From positions 62,001 through 126,000 of the forward strand of contig DASZMV010000090.1 of the NCBI GenBank assembly GCA_035551675.1: 64,000 nt of DNA, read 5' to 3'. This document shows, in pieces, positions 27,628 to 38,132 of this stretch. The translations under genes and the position numbers were made by a program. Each line of letters opens with the position of its first letter. Position 1 is the stretch's first letter. The DNA comes from JAFECT01 sp035551675 (GTDB taxonomy: Bacteria > Pseudomonadota > Alphaproteobacteria > Caulobacterales > Caulobacteraceae). Below the pieces are notes generated by a model. That model had not been told where the DNA came from. It worked only from the letters and a program-made list of their open reading frames with translations, and did no database searches.

Positions 27628-27642
27628 CCGTAAGGGGTTTAC

Positions 27643-29397
27643 ATGACGATCAGACGCGGCGCCCTCACGGCGCTGGCCGCCCTCGTCGCCGGCGTGTCAT
27701 CGCTGGCTTTCATCCCGACCCAGGCCGAGGCGGCGCCTCAGGCGCTGTCCCCCTGGGACGCGCAACTCTACGCAGCCGCCTTCGACGCCCTGAAACGCGG
27801 CGACGTCTCCGCCGTCGAAACCAACCTCGCCCAGGTGAAGGACCGCTGCCTCGTCGGCATGGTCGAGTTCGACAAGCTGTTCAAGCTGAAGGGCTACAAG
27901 GCCAGCTACGAAGAACTGACCACTTGGCTCTCGCAGTACGGCGACCTACCGATGGCGCCGCGCGTCTGGGCGCTGGCCAAGAAGCGCAAGCCCGACGGCG
28001 CGCCCGATCCCACGCCGCCGACCGGCGTCGCCAACGACACGCCCCACACCTGGTCGAGCATGCAGAGCGTGCCGCTCTCGGCGACCGGCGACATCGACCC
28101 GCTCGATCCCAAGGCGCCGCGCCTGGCGCTGAACGCGGGCGACCTGCAGACCGCAATCATGCTGGCGGACGCCTCGGGCGACCGCTGGGTCGGAGGCCTC
28201 GCGGCCTACCGCATGAAGAATTACGACGAAGCGTTCCGCCGCTTCCAGCTCATCGCCCTGGATGTGAGCGAGGCGCCGTGGGACCGCTCGCGCGCCGGCT
28301 ACTGGGCTGCGCGCGCCGCCATCGCCAAGGGCTCCCCCGATCAGTCGCCGGAGCTGCTGCGCATCGCCGCGCAATTTCCGCGCACCTTCTACGGCCAGAT
28401 CGCGGAGCGTCAGCTGGGTCTTCAACCCGGCTCCTTCGAAGGCGGCGTGCCTTACACCATGCTGCAGTCCTCGCCGATCGTGCGTGCGTCGCTGACCACC
28501 AGCACCGATCTCGACTCCCCGGTCATGCGCCGCTTCATCGACAGCGAGCCGCGCGCCAAGCGCGCCCTGGCGCTGGCCGAGATCGGCCAGAAGGTCGACG
28601 CCGGCATCGAGATCCGCGCGGGTCTCGGCCTCGCACGCGACGAAGAGGCCCGCAGCCAATGGACCTCGCTTGCGCTCGGCATCAACGGCATGTTCCCCGC
28701 CTATTCCGCCGAAGCGGATGCGCGCGACTATCCGATGCCGGACCTTGCGCCCCAGGGCGGTTTTACCGTCGACAAGGCGCTGGTCTATGCGCTGATCCGC
28801 CAGGAGAGCGGGTTCAAGCCGCGCGCGCACAGCTTCGCCGGCGCCTACGGCCTGATGCAGGTGATGCCGTCGAACGCGGCGTGGCTCGAGCGCGACGCCA
28901 GCTTCCGCGCCAACCCCGATCGCCTGTTCGACCCAGGCACGAACCTGCGCGTCGGCCAGGACTATGTGCTCTATCTGATGAGCCAGCCGGACATTTCCGG
29001 CGATATCCTCAAGACCGTCGCCGCTTACGACGGCGGTCCCGCGCCGGTTTATCAGTCGATGAAGCAGGTCGGTTACGGCGCCGACGATCTCCTGACCATC
29101 GAGAGCATCCCGGTGCCCGAGACTCGCGACTACGTCGAGCGGGTGATGGCTAACTACTGGATCTACAAGCGCATGCTCGGCGAGAAGACCAAGACGCTGG
29201 ACGCCGTGGCCGACGGCGACCGCGTCGTGCAGGTCGCGCTCGACCGCTCAGTCGCCAATCCGATGGACAGCCTCGCCGCCACGGTCGCCACCCGGCCGGC
29301 GGTGGTGATCCCGCTCAACGCCGTTGCGCCGCCTGTGCCGGTGCCGACGGCGGGCGCGGCGGCGACCCCGGTGTCCGATACCGACCAGCAGCAGTAG
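27643..29397 (+). CDS. Soluble lytic murein transglycosylase
   Basis: A 584-residue exported enzyme that cleaves the MurNAc-GlcNAc bond of peptidoglycan to give 1,6-anhydro products. A signal peptide ends at TQAEA (about residue 30). A long alpha-superhelical region follows, then the SLT catalytic domain (about 370-510) with ALIRQESGFKPRA (catalytic Glu388), GAYGLMQVMPS and VAAYDGGPAPV. A Pro/Ala-rich tail ends the protein. This is the Slt70-like layout. ATG 27643 follows AAGGGG by 6 nt. The leader is highly structured (27516-27627). Confidence 0.95.
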   Translation: MTIRRGALTALAALVAGVSSLAFIPTQAEAAPQALSPWDAQLYAAAFDALKRGDVSAVETNLAQVKDRCLVGMVEFDKLFKLKGYKASYEELTTWLSQYGDLPMAPRVWALAKKRKPDGAPDPTPPTGVANDTPHTWSSMQSVPLSATGDIDPLDPKAPRLALNAGDLQTAIMLADASGDRWVGGLAAYRMKNYDEAFRRFQLIALDVSEAPWDRSRAGYWAARAAIAKGSPDQSPELLRIAAQFPRTFYGQIAERQLGLQPGSFEGGVPYTMLQSSPIVRASLTTSTDLDSPVMRRFIDSEPRAKRALALAEIGQKVDAGIEIRAGLGLARDEEARSQWTSLALGINGMFPAYSAEADARDYPMPDLAPQGGFTVDKALVYALIRQESGFKPRAHSFAGAYGLMQVMPSNAAWLERDASFRANPDRLFDPGTNLRVGQDYVLYLMSQPDISGDILKTVAAYDGGPAPVYQSMKQVGYGADDLLTIESIPVPETRDYVERVMANYWIYKRMLGEKTKTLDAVADGDRVVQVALDRSVANPMDSLAATVATRPAVVIPLNAVAPPVPVPTAGAAATPVSDTDQQQ

Positions 29398-29451
29398 CGA
29401 ACGATCGCGCCACATTGAAGATCTGATCCTTTAACCATTTTGTTCTTGTTT

Positions 29452-29467
29452 CGTTCCACGTGAAACA
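29452..29467. promoter_or_regulatory. parS-like ParB binding site
   Basis: CGTTCCACGTGAAACA differs from the palindromic parS consensus TGTTTCACGTGAAACA at positions 1 and 5; the inner CACGTGAAAC half is perfect. parS is normally near the replication origin and is bound by ParB. It ends 13 bp before the ATG of the radical SAM gene. An isolated TTAACCAT (CtrA half-site) lies 14 bp to its left. No parA or parB gene is in the window. Confidence 0.6.
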
Positions 29468-29480
29468 TTAGAGTGGCGCC

Positions 29481-30581
29481 ATGTCAGCGGCAGCCCTCCC
29501 CATCCCGGCATCGACGCTTCGCGGTCGCGGCGCGCGGTCCAATGAGTCCAGTCGCTACGACAGCGACAAGCGGCTGAGCTTCGACGACGGCTGGACCGAC
29601 AAGGACGAGGCGCCGGCGCCCCTGAAGACCCAGATCACCGCCGAGCGGGCCAAGACCATCCTGTCGCGCAACGACAGTCCCGACATCGGCTTCGATCGCT
29701 CGATCAATCCCTATCGCGGCTGCGAGCACGGCTGCACCTACTGCTATGCGCGGCCGGCGCACGCCTATATGGGTCTCTCGCCCGGGCTCGATTTCGAATC
29801 GAAGCTGTTCTTCAAGCCAGACGCCGCCCAGCTGCTCGAGCGCGAACTGTCCAAGCCCGGCTACAAGTGCGAGCGGGTGCACATCGGCGGCAATACCGAT
29901 CCCTATCAGCCGATCGAACGCAAGCTGCGCATCACGCGCGCGGTGCTCGAGGTGCTCGACCGCTTCAACCACCCGCTGTCGATCATCACCAAGTCGGCGC
30001 TGATCCAGCGCGACGCCGACATTCTGGGCCGCATGGCCAAGCGCAGACTCGCCGGCGCCTGCATCTCGGTGACCAGTCTCGACCGCAAGCTGGCGCGCTC
30101 GATGGAGCCGCGCGCCGCGACCCCGGAAAAAAGGATTGAGACCATTGCGCGCCTCGCCGACGCGGGCGTGCCGGTGTGCGTGGGCTTTGCGCCGGTGATC
30201 CCGGGATTGAACGATCACGAGCTGGAGGCGGTGCTCGAACGCGCCAAGGCGGCGGGCGCAACCTCGGCCATGTTCGTGACTCTGCGCCTGCCGATGGAGA
30301 TCAAGGACCTGTTCCAGGAGTGGCTGGCGACCGATCACCCCGATCGCGCGTCGAAGGTCATGTCGCTGATCCGCCAAGCGCGCGGCGGCAAGGACTACGA
30401 CGCCAGCTGGGGCTACCGTATGCGCGGCACCGGGCCCGTCGCCGAACTGATCGCGGCGCGCTTCACCAGCGCGGTGCGGCGGCTGAAACTGAACGAACCG
30501 CGCGAAGGCGTCGACGTGACCCAGTTCCGCGTGCCGGAAAAGCCCGGCGATCAGATGGATTTGTTCAAGGCGGCGGGCTGA
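29481..30581 (+). CDS. PA0069-family radical SAM protein
   Basis: A 366-residue radical SAM protein of the spore-photoproduct-lyase-like PA0069 group. The cluster motif CEHGCTYC (Cys81, Cys85, Cys88; CxxxCxxC) binds the [4Fe-4S] used to cleave S-adenosylmethionine. Family blocks include NPYRGCEHGCTYCYARPAH, NTDPYQPIERKLRITRA and ITKSALIQRD. The reaction is unknown; some members are suggested to repair DNA. ATG 29481 is 13 bp after the parS-like site, so ParB spreading or binding could affect its expression. A large hairpin with T-run follows its stop. Confidence 0.92.
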   Translation: MSAAALPIPASTLRGRGARSNESSRYDSDKRLSFDDGWTDKDEAPAPLKTQITAERAKTILSRNDSPDIGFDRSINPYRGCEHGCTYCYARPAHAYMGLSPGLDFESKLFFKPDAAQLLERELSKPGYKCERVHIGGNTDPYQPIERKLRITRAVLEVLDRFNHPLSIITKSALIQRDADILGRMAKRRLAGACISVTSLDRKLARSMEPRAATPEKRIETIARLADAGVPVCVGFAPVIPGLNDHELEAVLERAKAAGATSAMFVTLRLPMEIKDLFQEWLATDHPDRASKVMSLIRQARGGKDYDASWGYRMRGTGPVAELIAARFTSAVRRLKLNEPREGVDVTQFRVPEKPGDQMDLFKAAG

Positions 30582-30662
30582 CGTCGGGGACTGGTCGAGG
30601 CGCGCAGCCTAAACGGCGGACACGCCCGCCGTGCGCGTCTCTACCTGTCCCCGACGTTTTTT
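30581..30662 (+). terminator. Large imperfect hairpin with T-run
   Basis: ACGTCGGGGAC (30581-30591) pairs with GTCCCCGACGT (30647-30657). Between them GCGCGCA/TGCGCG and GGCGG/CCGCC give inner stems. Six T follow (30657-30662), so it can terminate the radical SAM transcript. Its GGGGAC...GTCCCC outer stem and 77-nt length also recall palindromic intergenic repeats. Confidence 0.65.
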
Positions 30663-30673
30663 GTGTGCTGTTT

Positions 30674-31408
30674 TCAGGCCACGCCAGTGAAAGGCGTACA
30701 GACCGTGGGCGGCTGAATTTTGACGTCGTACTTCTGCGGACCGCCGCTCAGGTCGAGATGCAAGGGCTTGTAAGCCCGCTGCAGAATGCCCGCCAGATTG
30801 TGCATCTCCACCCGATACAGGCGAATCTTGTCCACCTCCCGGAGGTAAACCAGCGCCTCGGGCCTATCGATCTCGCTCACGTAGCGCAACGACTGCAAGT
30901 TCGCCCAGGATTGCTGCTCTTGAACGCTGTCGACGGTGAGATTGGCAAACAGGCTGTAAATATTGCTGTAGGCCGCACTGTCGTCCTCCGGCAGATACGC
31001 CGCGACTCCGGCCTGAGTAACCGACGTCCAGCGCGCGGCTTCCCAGATGTGATGCCAGGGCCGGCCAACGACCAATCGTTTGGCGATCTTTCCCGAACTG
31101 AGCGCTTCGGACAGGATGCGTTCGATATCGTCGAGGCGGGCGTCGACGCAGCCCTTGCTGTGTTCCTGCTCCCAAAGCCTCCACGCGTTGCCGGCCAGTT
31201 CATCGCGAATCTGCTTGCGCGCCGCAGTCACGCTTTCGTGGCGATGTAGCGCCTCGATCGATTGCTCCAGGGCGAGCGCAATGAGGATGCCGATCACGAT
31301 GACGCCGACTTCGGTCAAGAGTTCGCGGACGCCGTGGAGCGGCTTCGGCTTACGGATATGCATGGCGTCCCCCAACATTCCCTCTTCTGTCTTGTCCTGA
31401 TCGCTCAT
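30674..31408 (-). CDS. Single-pass membrane protein of unknown function (DUF6090-like)
   Basis: A 244-residue protein with a short cytoplasmic N-terminus (MHIRKPKPLHGVRELL, a start often seen in alphaproteobacterial relatives), one transmembrane helix (EVGVIVIGILIALALEQ, about residues 33-49) and a long, mostly helical, outward-facing part. The layout, with basic residues before GILIAL and a helix starting right after the membrane, resembles DUF6090. Function unknown. The ATG at 31408 overlaps the stop of the RNA methyltransferase gene (ATGA). Its GC content looks lower than that of its neighbours, which may mean a different history. Confidence 0.75.
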   Translation of the reverse strand: MSDQDKTEEGMLGDAMHIRKPKPLHGVRELLTEVGVIVIGILIALALEQSIEALHRHESVTAARKQIRDELAGNAWRLWEQEHSKGCVDARLDDIERILSEALSSGKIAKRLVVGRPWHHIWEAARWTSVTQAGVAAYLPEDDSAAYSNIYSLFANLTVDSVQEQQSWANLQSLRYVSEIDRPEALVYLREVDKIRLYRVEMHNLAGILQRAYKPLHLDLSGGPQKYDVKIQPPTVCTPFTGVA

Positions 31409-32667
31409 CGACGAAACACGCCGACCAGCTCCACGTGCGGCGACCAGAGGAACTGGTCCACCGGCGTGATGCGCTCCAGGCGGAATCCTGCGTCCACCAG
31501 GATCCGCGCATCGCGGGCGAAGGTGGTTGGCGCGCAGGACACGCCAACGACCACGCTCGCCTTCGACTTCGCGATCTCATGGGCCTGGGCTTCGGCGCCG
31601 GCGCGGGGCGGGTCGAACACCACCGCGTCGATCTTGCCGAGCTCCTGGGCGCTGAGCGGGCGGCGGAAAAGGTCGCGCGCTTCGGCGGCGATCGGTTTCA
31701 AACCGGGCGCGGACGCCTGCGCGCTCTTCAACGCGGTGATCGCAGGCGCCGAGGAGTCGGCGGCGAGCACCGGCGCGACGGCGGCGAGCGGAAAGCTGAA
31801 GGCGCCGGCGCCGCAGAACAGGTCGGCGATGCGTTTGGCGCCCTTCACCGCGTCCACCGCGAGCTGCGACATCGTCGCTTCGGCTTTCGCGGTCGCCTGC
31901 AGGAACCCGCCCGCGGGCAGGGCCACGGTCGCTGCCCCGAAGCGCACCACCGGTTGGCGCGTCTGGTAGAGGATCTCGCCCGACTGGGTGACGCGCGCGA
32001 AGTCGCCCGCCTCCGCCGCCTCCGCCACGCGGCCGAGTTTGTCCGCCATGACGCCCAGGCCCGCGTGCTCGACGCCGGTCACGTCCACGTCGATGCCCGA
32101 CAGCGTCAGCGTCGCGTGCAGAGTCGGCGCCGACTTGGCGCGGCCAAGAAACGCCGCGCCCAATCGCTTCAGCGCGGGCAAGGCGCGCACCAGCGCGGGA
32201 TCGGCGATGGGACAGGTTTCGATGTCGACGAGACTCCACGACCCGCGACCCTTGAACCCGAGCCGCGCGCCGCTCGGACCCGGCCGCACGTGCAGCGCGA
32301 GGCGCCGGCGCGACGCCGGCGGACAGTCGACGGTTTCCGCGATGTCGGTTTCCAGGCCGCGGTGCGCCAGCGCCAGGCGCACCTGTTCGCGCTTCCAAGC
32401 GAGATAGGGCGGGGTCGCCCAGTGCTGCAAAGCGCAGCCGCCGCAGCGGCCGAAGTGCGGACAGGGCGGCGTTACGCGGTCGGCGCTCGCGCTCAACACC
32501 TCGACGAGATCGCCGCGGTCGCCCGCGACGCGCGCGTTCACGCGCTCGCCCGGCAGGCTGAACGGCACGAACACCGGCCCCGCGGCGACGCCGTCGCCCT
32601 GGCCGCCGATGCGTTCGATGGTCAAGCTTTCGTCGCGCGCCTGCGGCGCGCCGTCGCGATCAGCCAC
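31405..32667 (-). CDS. Class I SAM-dependent 23S rRNA/tRNA uracil-5 methyltransferase (TrmA/RlmD family)
   Basis: A protein of about 420 residues with an N-terminal TRAM-like domain (ESLTIERIGGQGDGVAAG... VPFSLPGE), an iron-sulphur motif (CPHFGRCGGCALQHW, plus the Cys of ETCPI) and a C-terminal Rossmann methyltransferase. Key parts are ADLFCGAGAFSFPLA, VFDPPRAGAEAQ and the catalytic nucleophile Cys in GVSCAPTTFARD. These define RumA/RlmD-like m5U methyltransferases; whether the target is rRNA or tRNA is not decidable here. The start is uncertain: GTG 32667 is taken, TTG 32691 is also open. Downstream gene overlap (ATGA) suggests co-transcription with the membrane protein. Confidence 0.92.
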   Translation of the reverse strand: MADRDGAPQARDESLTIERIGGQGDGVAAGPVFVPFSLPGERVNARVAGDRGDLVEVLSASADRVTPPCPHFGRCGGCALQHWATPPYLAWKREQVRLALAHRGLETDIAETVDCPPASRRRLALHVRPGPSGARLGFKGRGSWSLVDIETCPIADPALVRALPALKRLGAAFLGRAKSAPTLHATLTLSGIDVDVTGVEHAGLGVMADKLGRVAEAAEAGDFARVTQSGEILYQTRQPVVRFGAATVALPAGGFLQATAKAEATMSQLAVDAVKGAKRIADLFCGAGAFSFPLAAVAPVLAADSSAPAITALKSAQASAPGLKPIAAEARDLFRRPLSAQELGKIDAVVFDPPRAGAEAQAHEIAKSKASVVVGVSCAPTTFARDARILVDAGFRLERITPVDQFLWSPHVELVGVFRR

Positions 32668-32817
32668 AGCGTGCTCCGCGCCGACGCCCAAGTTCCAGGC
32701 CAGGTCCTAGAATCGCCTGCATTCCCATGTCCTTGCGACTATCCCTAGCGGATATGAACGAAGATGAACGCGCCGCTTAAACAGCGTTCAGGATTCGCTC
32801 GTTATTATGCACCTCAT

Positions 32818-32843
32818 GGACGGCTCCGAATGGGGGACCGTCC
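32818..32843 (+). promoter_or_regulatory. Leader hairpin before glycine-zipper gene 1
   Basis: GGACGG (32818-32823) pairs with CCGTCC (32838-32843), 27 nt before the ATG at 32871. A comparable hairpin followed by a similar GTTTCT sequence precedes the second glycine-zipper gene. This may be a conserved 5' leader structure. Confidence 0.4.
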
Positions 32844-32870
32844 TCGCGTTTCTAAGTCCGGAGCCAGTAC

Positions 32871-33371
32871 ATGAAGTTTCGCACCGCCACCGCCGTCTCC
32901 GCCGCGCTCGCCGCGAGCGTGATGGCGATCGCCTCCACCGCGTCGGCCCAGCCCGCGCCGCCTCCGGGCGCTCCGCCCGCCCCGCCTCCGGGCGTGTGCG
33001 AGCGCGTGCATGACGACCATGCCGCCGGGACCATCGTCGGCGGCCTCGCCGGCGCCGCGATCGGCTCCAACCTGGCGTCCCACCACGGCGGCCGCGCCGG
33101 CGGCGCCATTCTGGGCGGCCTGCTCGGCATGGTGATCGGTCACGACGTCGCCGAAGACCACGCTCCGCCGCCTCCGGGCTGCTACGGCGGCGGTTACTAC
33201 CGTCCGGGTCCGGCCATCGCCTACTACCCGCGTCCGTACTACCGCCACTATTACCGCTACTACGGCTACGGTTACCCGGCGCCCTACTACTATCCCGCGC
33301 CGGTGGTCGTCGCCGCGCCCCCGCCTCCCCCGCCGCCGCCTTACGACGCGCCGCCTCCGCCGCGCCCGTAA
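32871..33371 (+). CDS. Secreted glycine-zipper protein 1
   Basis: A 166-residue exported protein. The signal peptide (MKFRTATAVSAALAASV... ending STASAQPA) is followed by a Pro-rich stretch, a glycine-zipper segment (GTIVGGLAGAAIGSNL to GGAILGGLLGMVIGHDV, about residues 52-92) and a Tyr/Pro-rich tail (many Y-Y-R, Y-Y-Y and PPPPPP runs). Glycine-zipper helices pack in or across membranes (2TM glycine-zipper, Rick_17kDa-like), suggesting an outer-membrane or periplasmic location. It is the first of three similar genes in a row. The function is unknown. Confidence 0.82.
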   Translation: MKFRTATAVSAALAASVMAIASTASAQPAPPPGAPPAPPPGVCERVHDDHAAGTIVGGLAGAAIGSNLASHHGGRAGGAILGGLLGMVIGHDVAEDHAPPPPGCYGGGYYRPGPAIAYYPRPYYRHYYRYYGYGYPAPYYYPAPVVVAAPPPPPPPPYDAPPPPRP

Positions 33372-33475
33372 GCCTTCGAGGGAACCCACAGTGGTTCGGC
33401 CGCGTCCGCAGAGATGCAACCGGTCGTAACCGCGTCGTCGACTGACAATCCAGCCCCCGTCCAGTCGATGATGAG

Positions 33476-33505
33476 AGCCGCTCGCGCAACGCGCGGGCGG
33501 CTTTC
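33476..33505 (+). terminator. Terminator after glycine-zipper gene 1
   Basis: AGCCG...CGCG, loop CAA, CGCG...CGGCT (33476-33502) followed by TTTCT. It is imperfect but nearly the same sequence as the terminator after gene 2 (shared CGCGCGGGCGGCTTT), which supports duplication of the whole unit. Confidence 0.65.
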
Positions 33506-33600
33506 TGATTCTATATTTGCGACGACTTCAGCTTGACCGGAGGTGAACCAGCGGGTCAAAGACCATTCAGACCCGACAAGCTTATTTGCATTTGATCGGA

Positions 33601-33620
33601 CCAGGGCGGAACGGCCCTGG
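33601..33620 (+). promoter_or_regulatory. Leader hairpin before glycine-zipper gene 2
   Basis: CCAGGGC (33601-33607) pairs with GCCCTGG (33614-33620), 38 nt before the ATG at 33659, and is followed by CTCGTTCGTTTCTGAG. Gene 1 has a hairpin followed by CTCGCGTTTCTAAG at the matching place. Confidence 0.4.
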
Positions 33621-33658
33621 GACTCGTTCGTTTCTGAGAACGCACCCTGGAGGTTTCC

Positions 33659-34147
33659 ATGAAATTCGCCCCCGTTACCCTCGCGCTCACGGCCGCCATG
33701 GCTCTGGGCCCCGTCCTCTCGATTCCGACCTCCGCGTCGGCGCAGCCGGCGGACTACCGCAGCTACGAAGATTACTGCCACGCCAAGAAGAAGCACGGCC
33801 AGCACCTTGGCACCGTGCTCGGCGCCATCGGCGGCGCCGTGATCGGCTCGAACCTCGCGGCCCACTCGGGCGGACGCGCCGGCGGCGCGGTGCTGGGCGC
33901 CGCGGCGGGCGCCGCGGTCGGCTCCAACGTCGGCCGCTCGGCCGGCGAAGCCAAGTGCTCGAACGGCCACGCCTACTGGACCGAAGACCAAACCTATCCG
34001 TGGGACGACAGCGCCTACTATCACGGCGGCGGCTATTACGGCGACGACTACTACCGCGGTCACCACTGCCGTTGGGGCCAGGACTATGACGGCAGCTACG
34101 TCCGCGTCTGCCGTCACGGCGACGGCAACTTCTACTACACCCGCTAG
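33659..34147 (+). CDS. Secreted glycine-zipper protein 2
   Basis: A 162-residue exported protein. Signal peptide MKFAPVTLALTAAMALG... to ASAQPA, then a Lys/His stretch, a glycine-zipper segment (LGTVLGAIGGAVIGSNLAAHSGGRAGGAVLGAAAGAAVG) and a Tyr/Asp/His-rich C-terminal part with a likely disulphide pair (EAKCSNG, HHCRWG, RVCRHG contain three Cys). ATG 33659 has GGAGG 6 nt upstream. It is a paralogue of the proteins at 32871 and 34310, and shares IGSNLA-HxGGRAGGA with protein 1. A strong terminator follows. Function unknown; likely envelope-associated. Confidence 0.85.
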   Translation: MKFAPVTLALTAAMALGPVLSIPTSASAQPADYRSYEDYCHAKKKHGQHLGTVLGAIGGAVIGSNLAAHSGGRAGGAVLGAAAGAAVGSNVGRSAGEAKCSNGHAYWTEDQTYPWDDSAYYHGGGYYGDDYYRGHHCRWGQDYDGSYVRVCRHGDGNFYYTR

Positions 34148-34170
34148 TCCCTCTTTTTGGGATCGGAACA

Positions 34171-34200
34171 GCCGCCCGCGCGACGCGCGGGCGGCTTTTT
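34171..34200 (+). terminator. Rho-independent terminator after glycine-zipper gene 2
   Basis: A perfect 11-bp stem, GCCGCCCGCGC with its complement (34171-34181, 34185-34195), loop GAC, followed by five T. Confidence 0.95.
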
Positions 34201-34309
34201 CGCGGCCGTTTCAAGGCGGCGATCGGCATGCGGAACCTTTGCCGCTGAGCCGCTTTCTATGCCCAGGCCGGCAGCGGCTCACGCTCTCAGCAACCGCGAG
34301 GAAAACGCG

Positions 34310-34612
34310 ATGAAGACCTTCAAAGCCTTGGCCCTCGGGCTCGTTCTGGCCAGCGGCGTTTCCGCCGCGGCCGCCGGTGTCGCCGACGCGCGCACCTGTC
34401 ATGCATCGCGCCACAACGCCCACGTCGGCACCGCGGTCGGCGCGGTGGGCGGCGGCCTGCTCGGCAACGCCGTGAGCCACGGCGGCGGTCGCTTGGGCGG
34501 CACCGTCATCGGCGCGGTCGCCGGCGGCGTGGTCGGCCACCAGATCGGCAAGCACTCGGTGAAGTGCGCCCACGGCTACTACTACCGTCACGGCCGTCGT
34601 CACTACTACTAA
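34310..34612 (+). CDS. Secreted glycine-zipper protein 3
   Basis: A 100-residue exported protein, the shortest of the three. Signal peptide MKTFKALALGLVLASGVSAAAAG..., then RTCHASRHNAHVG, a glycine zipper (GTAVGAVGGGLLGNAV to GGTVIGAVAGGVVGHQIG) and a short basic/Tyr tail (KCAHGYYYRHGRRHYY). Two Cys flank the zipper (TCHA and VKCAH). ATG 34310 follows GAGGAAAA; the open frame before it is not used. It is convergent with tlyA, 9 bp away, with no terminator between. Function unknown. Confidence 0.8.
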   Translation: MKTFKALALGLVLASGVSAAAAGVADARTCHASRHNAHVGTAVGAVGGGLLGNAVSHGGGRLGGTVIGAVAGGVVGHQIGKHSVKCAHGYYYRHGRRHYY

Positions 34613-34621
34613 GCCTGAAAT

Positions 34622-35353
34622 TCAGCGCGCGCGGGACGCCTTGATCAGGTGCTCGCGCGCGCCGCTTCCGCCGACGATGGGGCTTTCGGCTAAGCCGTCG
34701 ACGCGCCAGCCTACGCTTTGCAGCCATTCCGTGATTTCCGACAGGACGCGCGCGTGCACCGCCGCGTCTTTTACGTGTCCGCCCTTGCCCACATCGGCCG
34801 GTCCCGCCTCGAACTGCGGCTTGACCAGCGCGATCAGCACCGCGTCCGGCGCCGCGAGATCGAGCGCCCGTGGCAGCACCTTCGCCAGGCCGATGAAACT
34901 CGCGTCGCAGACGACGATGTCGGGCGCCGCGTCGATGATCGACCGGTCGAGATCGCGCGCGTCGACGCCTTCGAGATTGCACACGCGCGGGTCGGCGGCG
35001 ATGCGCGCATGCAGCTGGCCCCGGCCCACATCCACCGCATAGACGCGGCGCACGCCACGCCGCAGCAGCACCTCGGTGAAGCCGCCGGTGGAGGCGCCGA
35101 CGTCGAGCGCCGTCTTGCCGTCGAGGTCGATGGGCCAGATCGCCAACGCATGTTCGAGTTTCAGTGCGCCGCGGCCGACGTAGTCGTGCGCCGGCTCGGC
35201 CTCGATGATCGCGTCGGCGTCCATCAACTCTGACGGTCGCGTGATCGCGACGCCCGCAACCCGCACGCCGCCCGCCTCGATGGCGGCGCGGGCCTTGGCG
35301 CGGCTTTCGAACAGGCCGCGTTCGACCAGCAGCTGGTCGATGCGGCGGCGCAT
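34622..35353 (-). CDS. tlyA: TlyA family 16S/23S rRNA 2'-O-methyltransferase
   Basis: A 243-residue protein with an N-terminal S4 RNA-binding domain (MRRRIDQLLVERGLFESRAKARAAIEAGGV) and an FtsJ-like Rossmann methyltransferase domain (GKTALDVGASTGGFTEVLLRRG, then VDVGRGQLH, DIVVCDASFIGL, ALVKPQFEAG). TlyA methylates ribosomal RNA ribose positions; homologues are also called haemolysin A from early work. ATG 35353 lies 4 bp after the valS stop, so the two genes are probably co-transcribed; open frame upstream over valS is shadow. Length is usual. Confidence 0.94.
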   Translation of the reverse strand: MRRRIDQLLVERGLFESRAKARAAIEAGGVRVAGVAITRPSELMDADAIIEAEPAHDYVGRGALKLEHALAIWPIDLDGKTALDVGASTGGFTEVLLRRGVRRVYAVDVGRGQLHARIAADPRVCNLEGVDARDLDRSIIDAAPDIVVCDASFIGLAKVLPRALDLAAPDAVLIALVKPQFEAGPADVGKGGHVKDAAVHARVLSEITEWLQSVGWRVDGLAESPIVGGSGAREHLIKASRAR

Positions 35354-35357
35354 CGGG

Positions 35358-38033
<2,676 letters not shown>

Positions 38034-38069
38034 CGGTTCTTTGAGTCGCGAGGATTTGGGGCAAAGAAA

Positions 38070-38093
38070 AGGGCGGCCCCAAGGAGCCGCCCT
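38070..38093 (-). terminator. Rho-independent terminator after popZ
   Basis: AGGGCGGC (38070-38077) pairs with GCCGCCCT (38086-38093). On the minus strand it runs into TTTTCTTTG. It lies between the popZ stop and the valS start. Confidence 0.85.
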
Positions 38094-38132
38094 CTTAGCA
38101 GGATTGAAGCAGGAGGTAAGGCTGGGCCGGCT

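Noticed and set aside
27554..27642. CCACCGGGGGAGCG as a ZTP (pfl) riboswitch
   Set aside because: A short resemblance only; the conserved downstream pfl segment and pseudoknot partner are absent.
29431..29438. TTAACCAT as a CtrA site next to the parS-like sequence
   Set aside because: A half-site without its partner. Kept only as a note in the parS entry.
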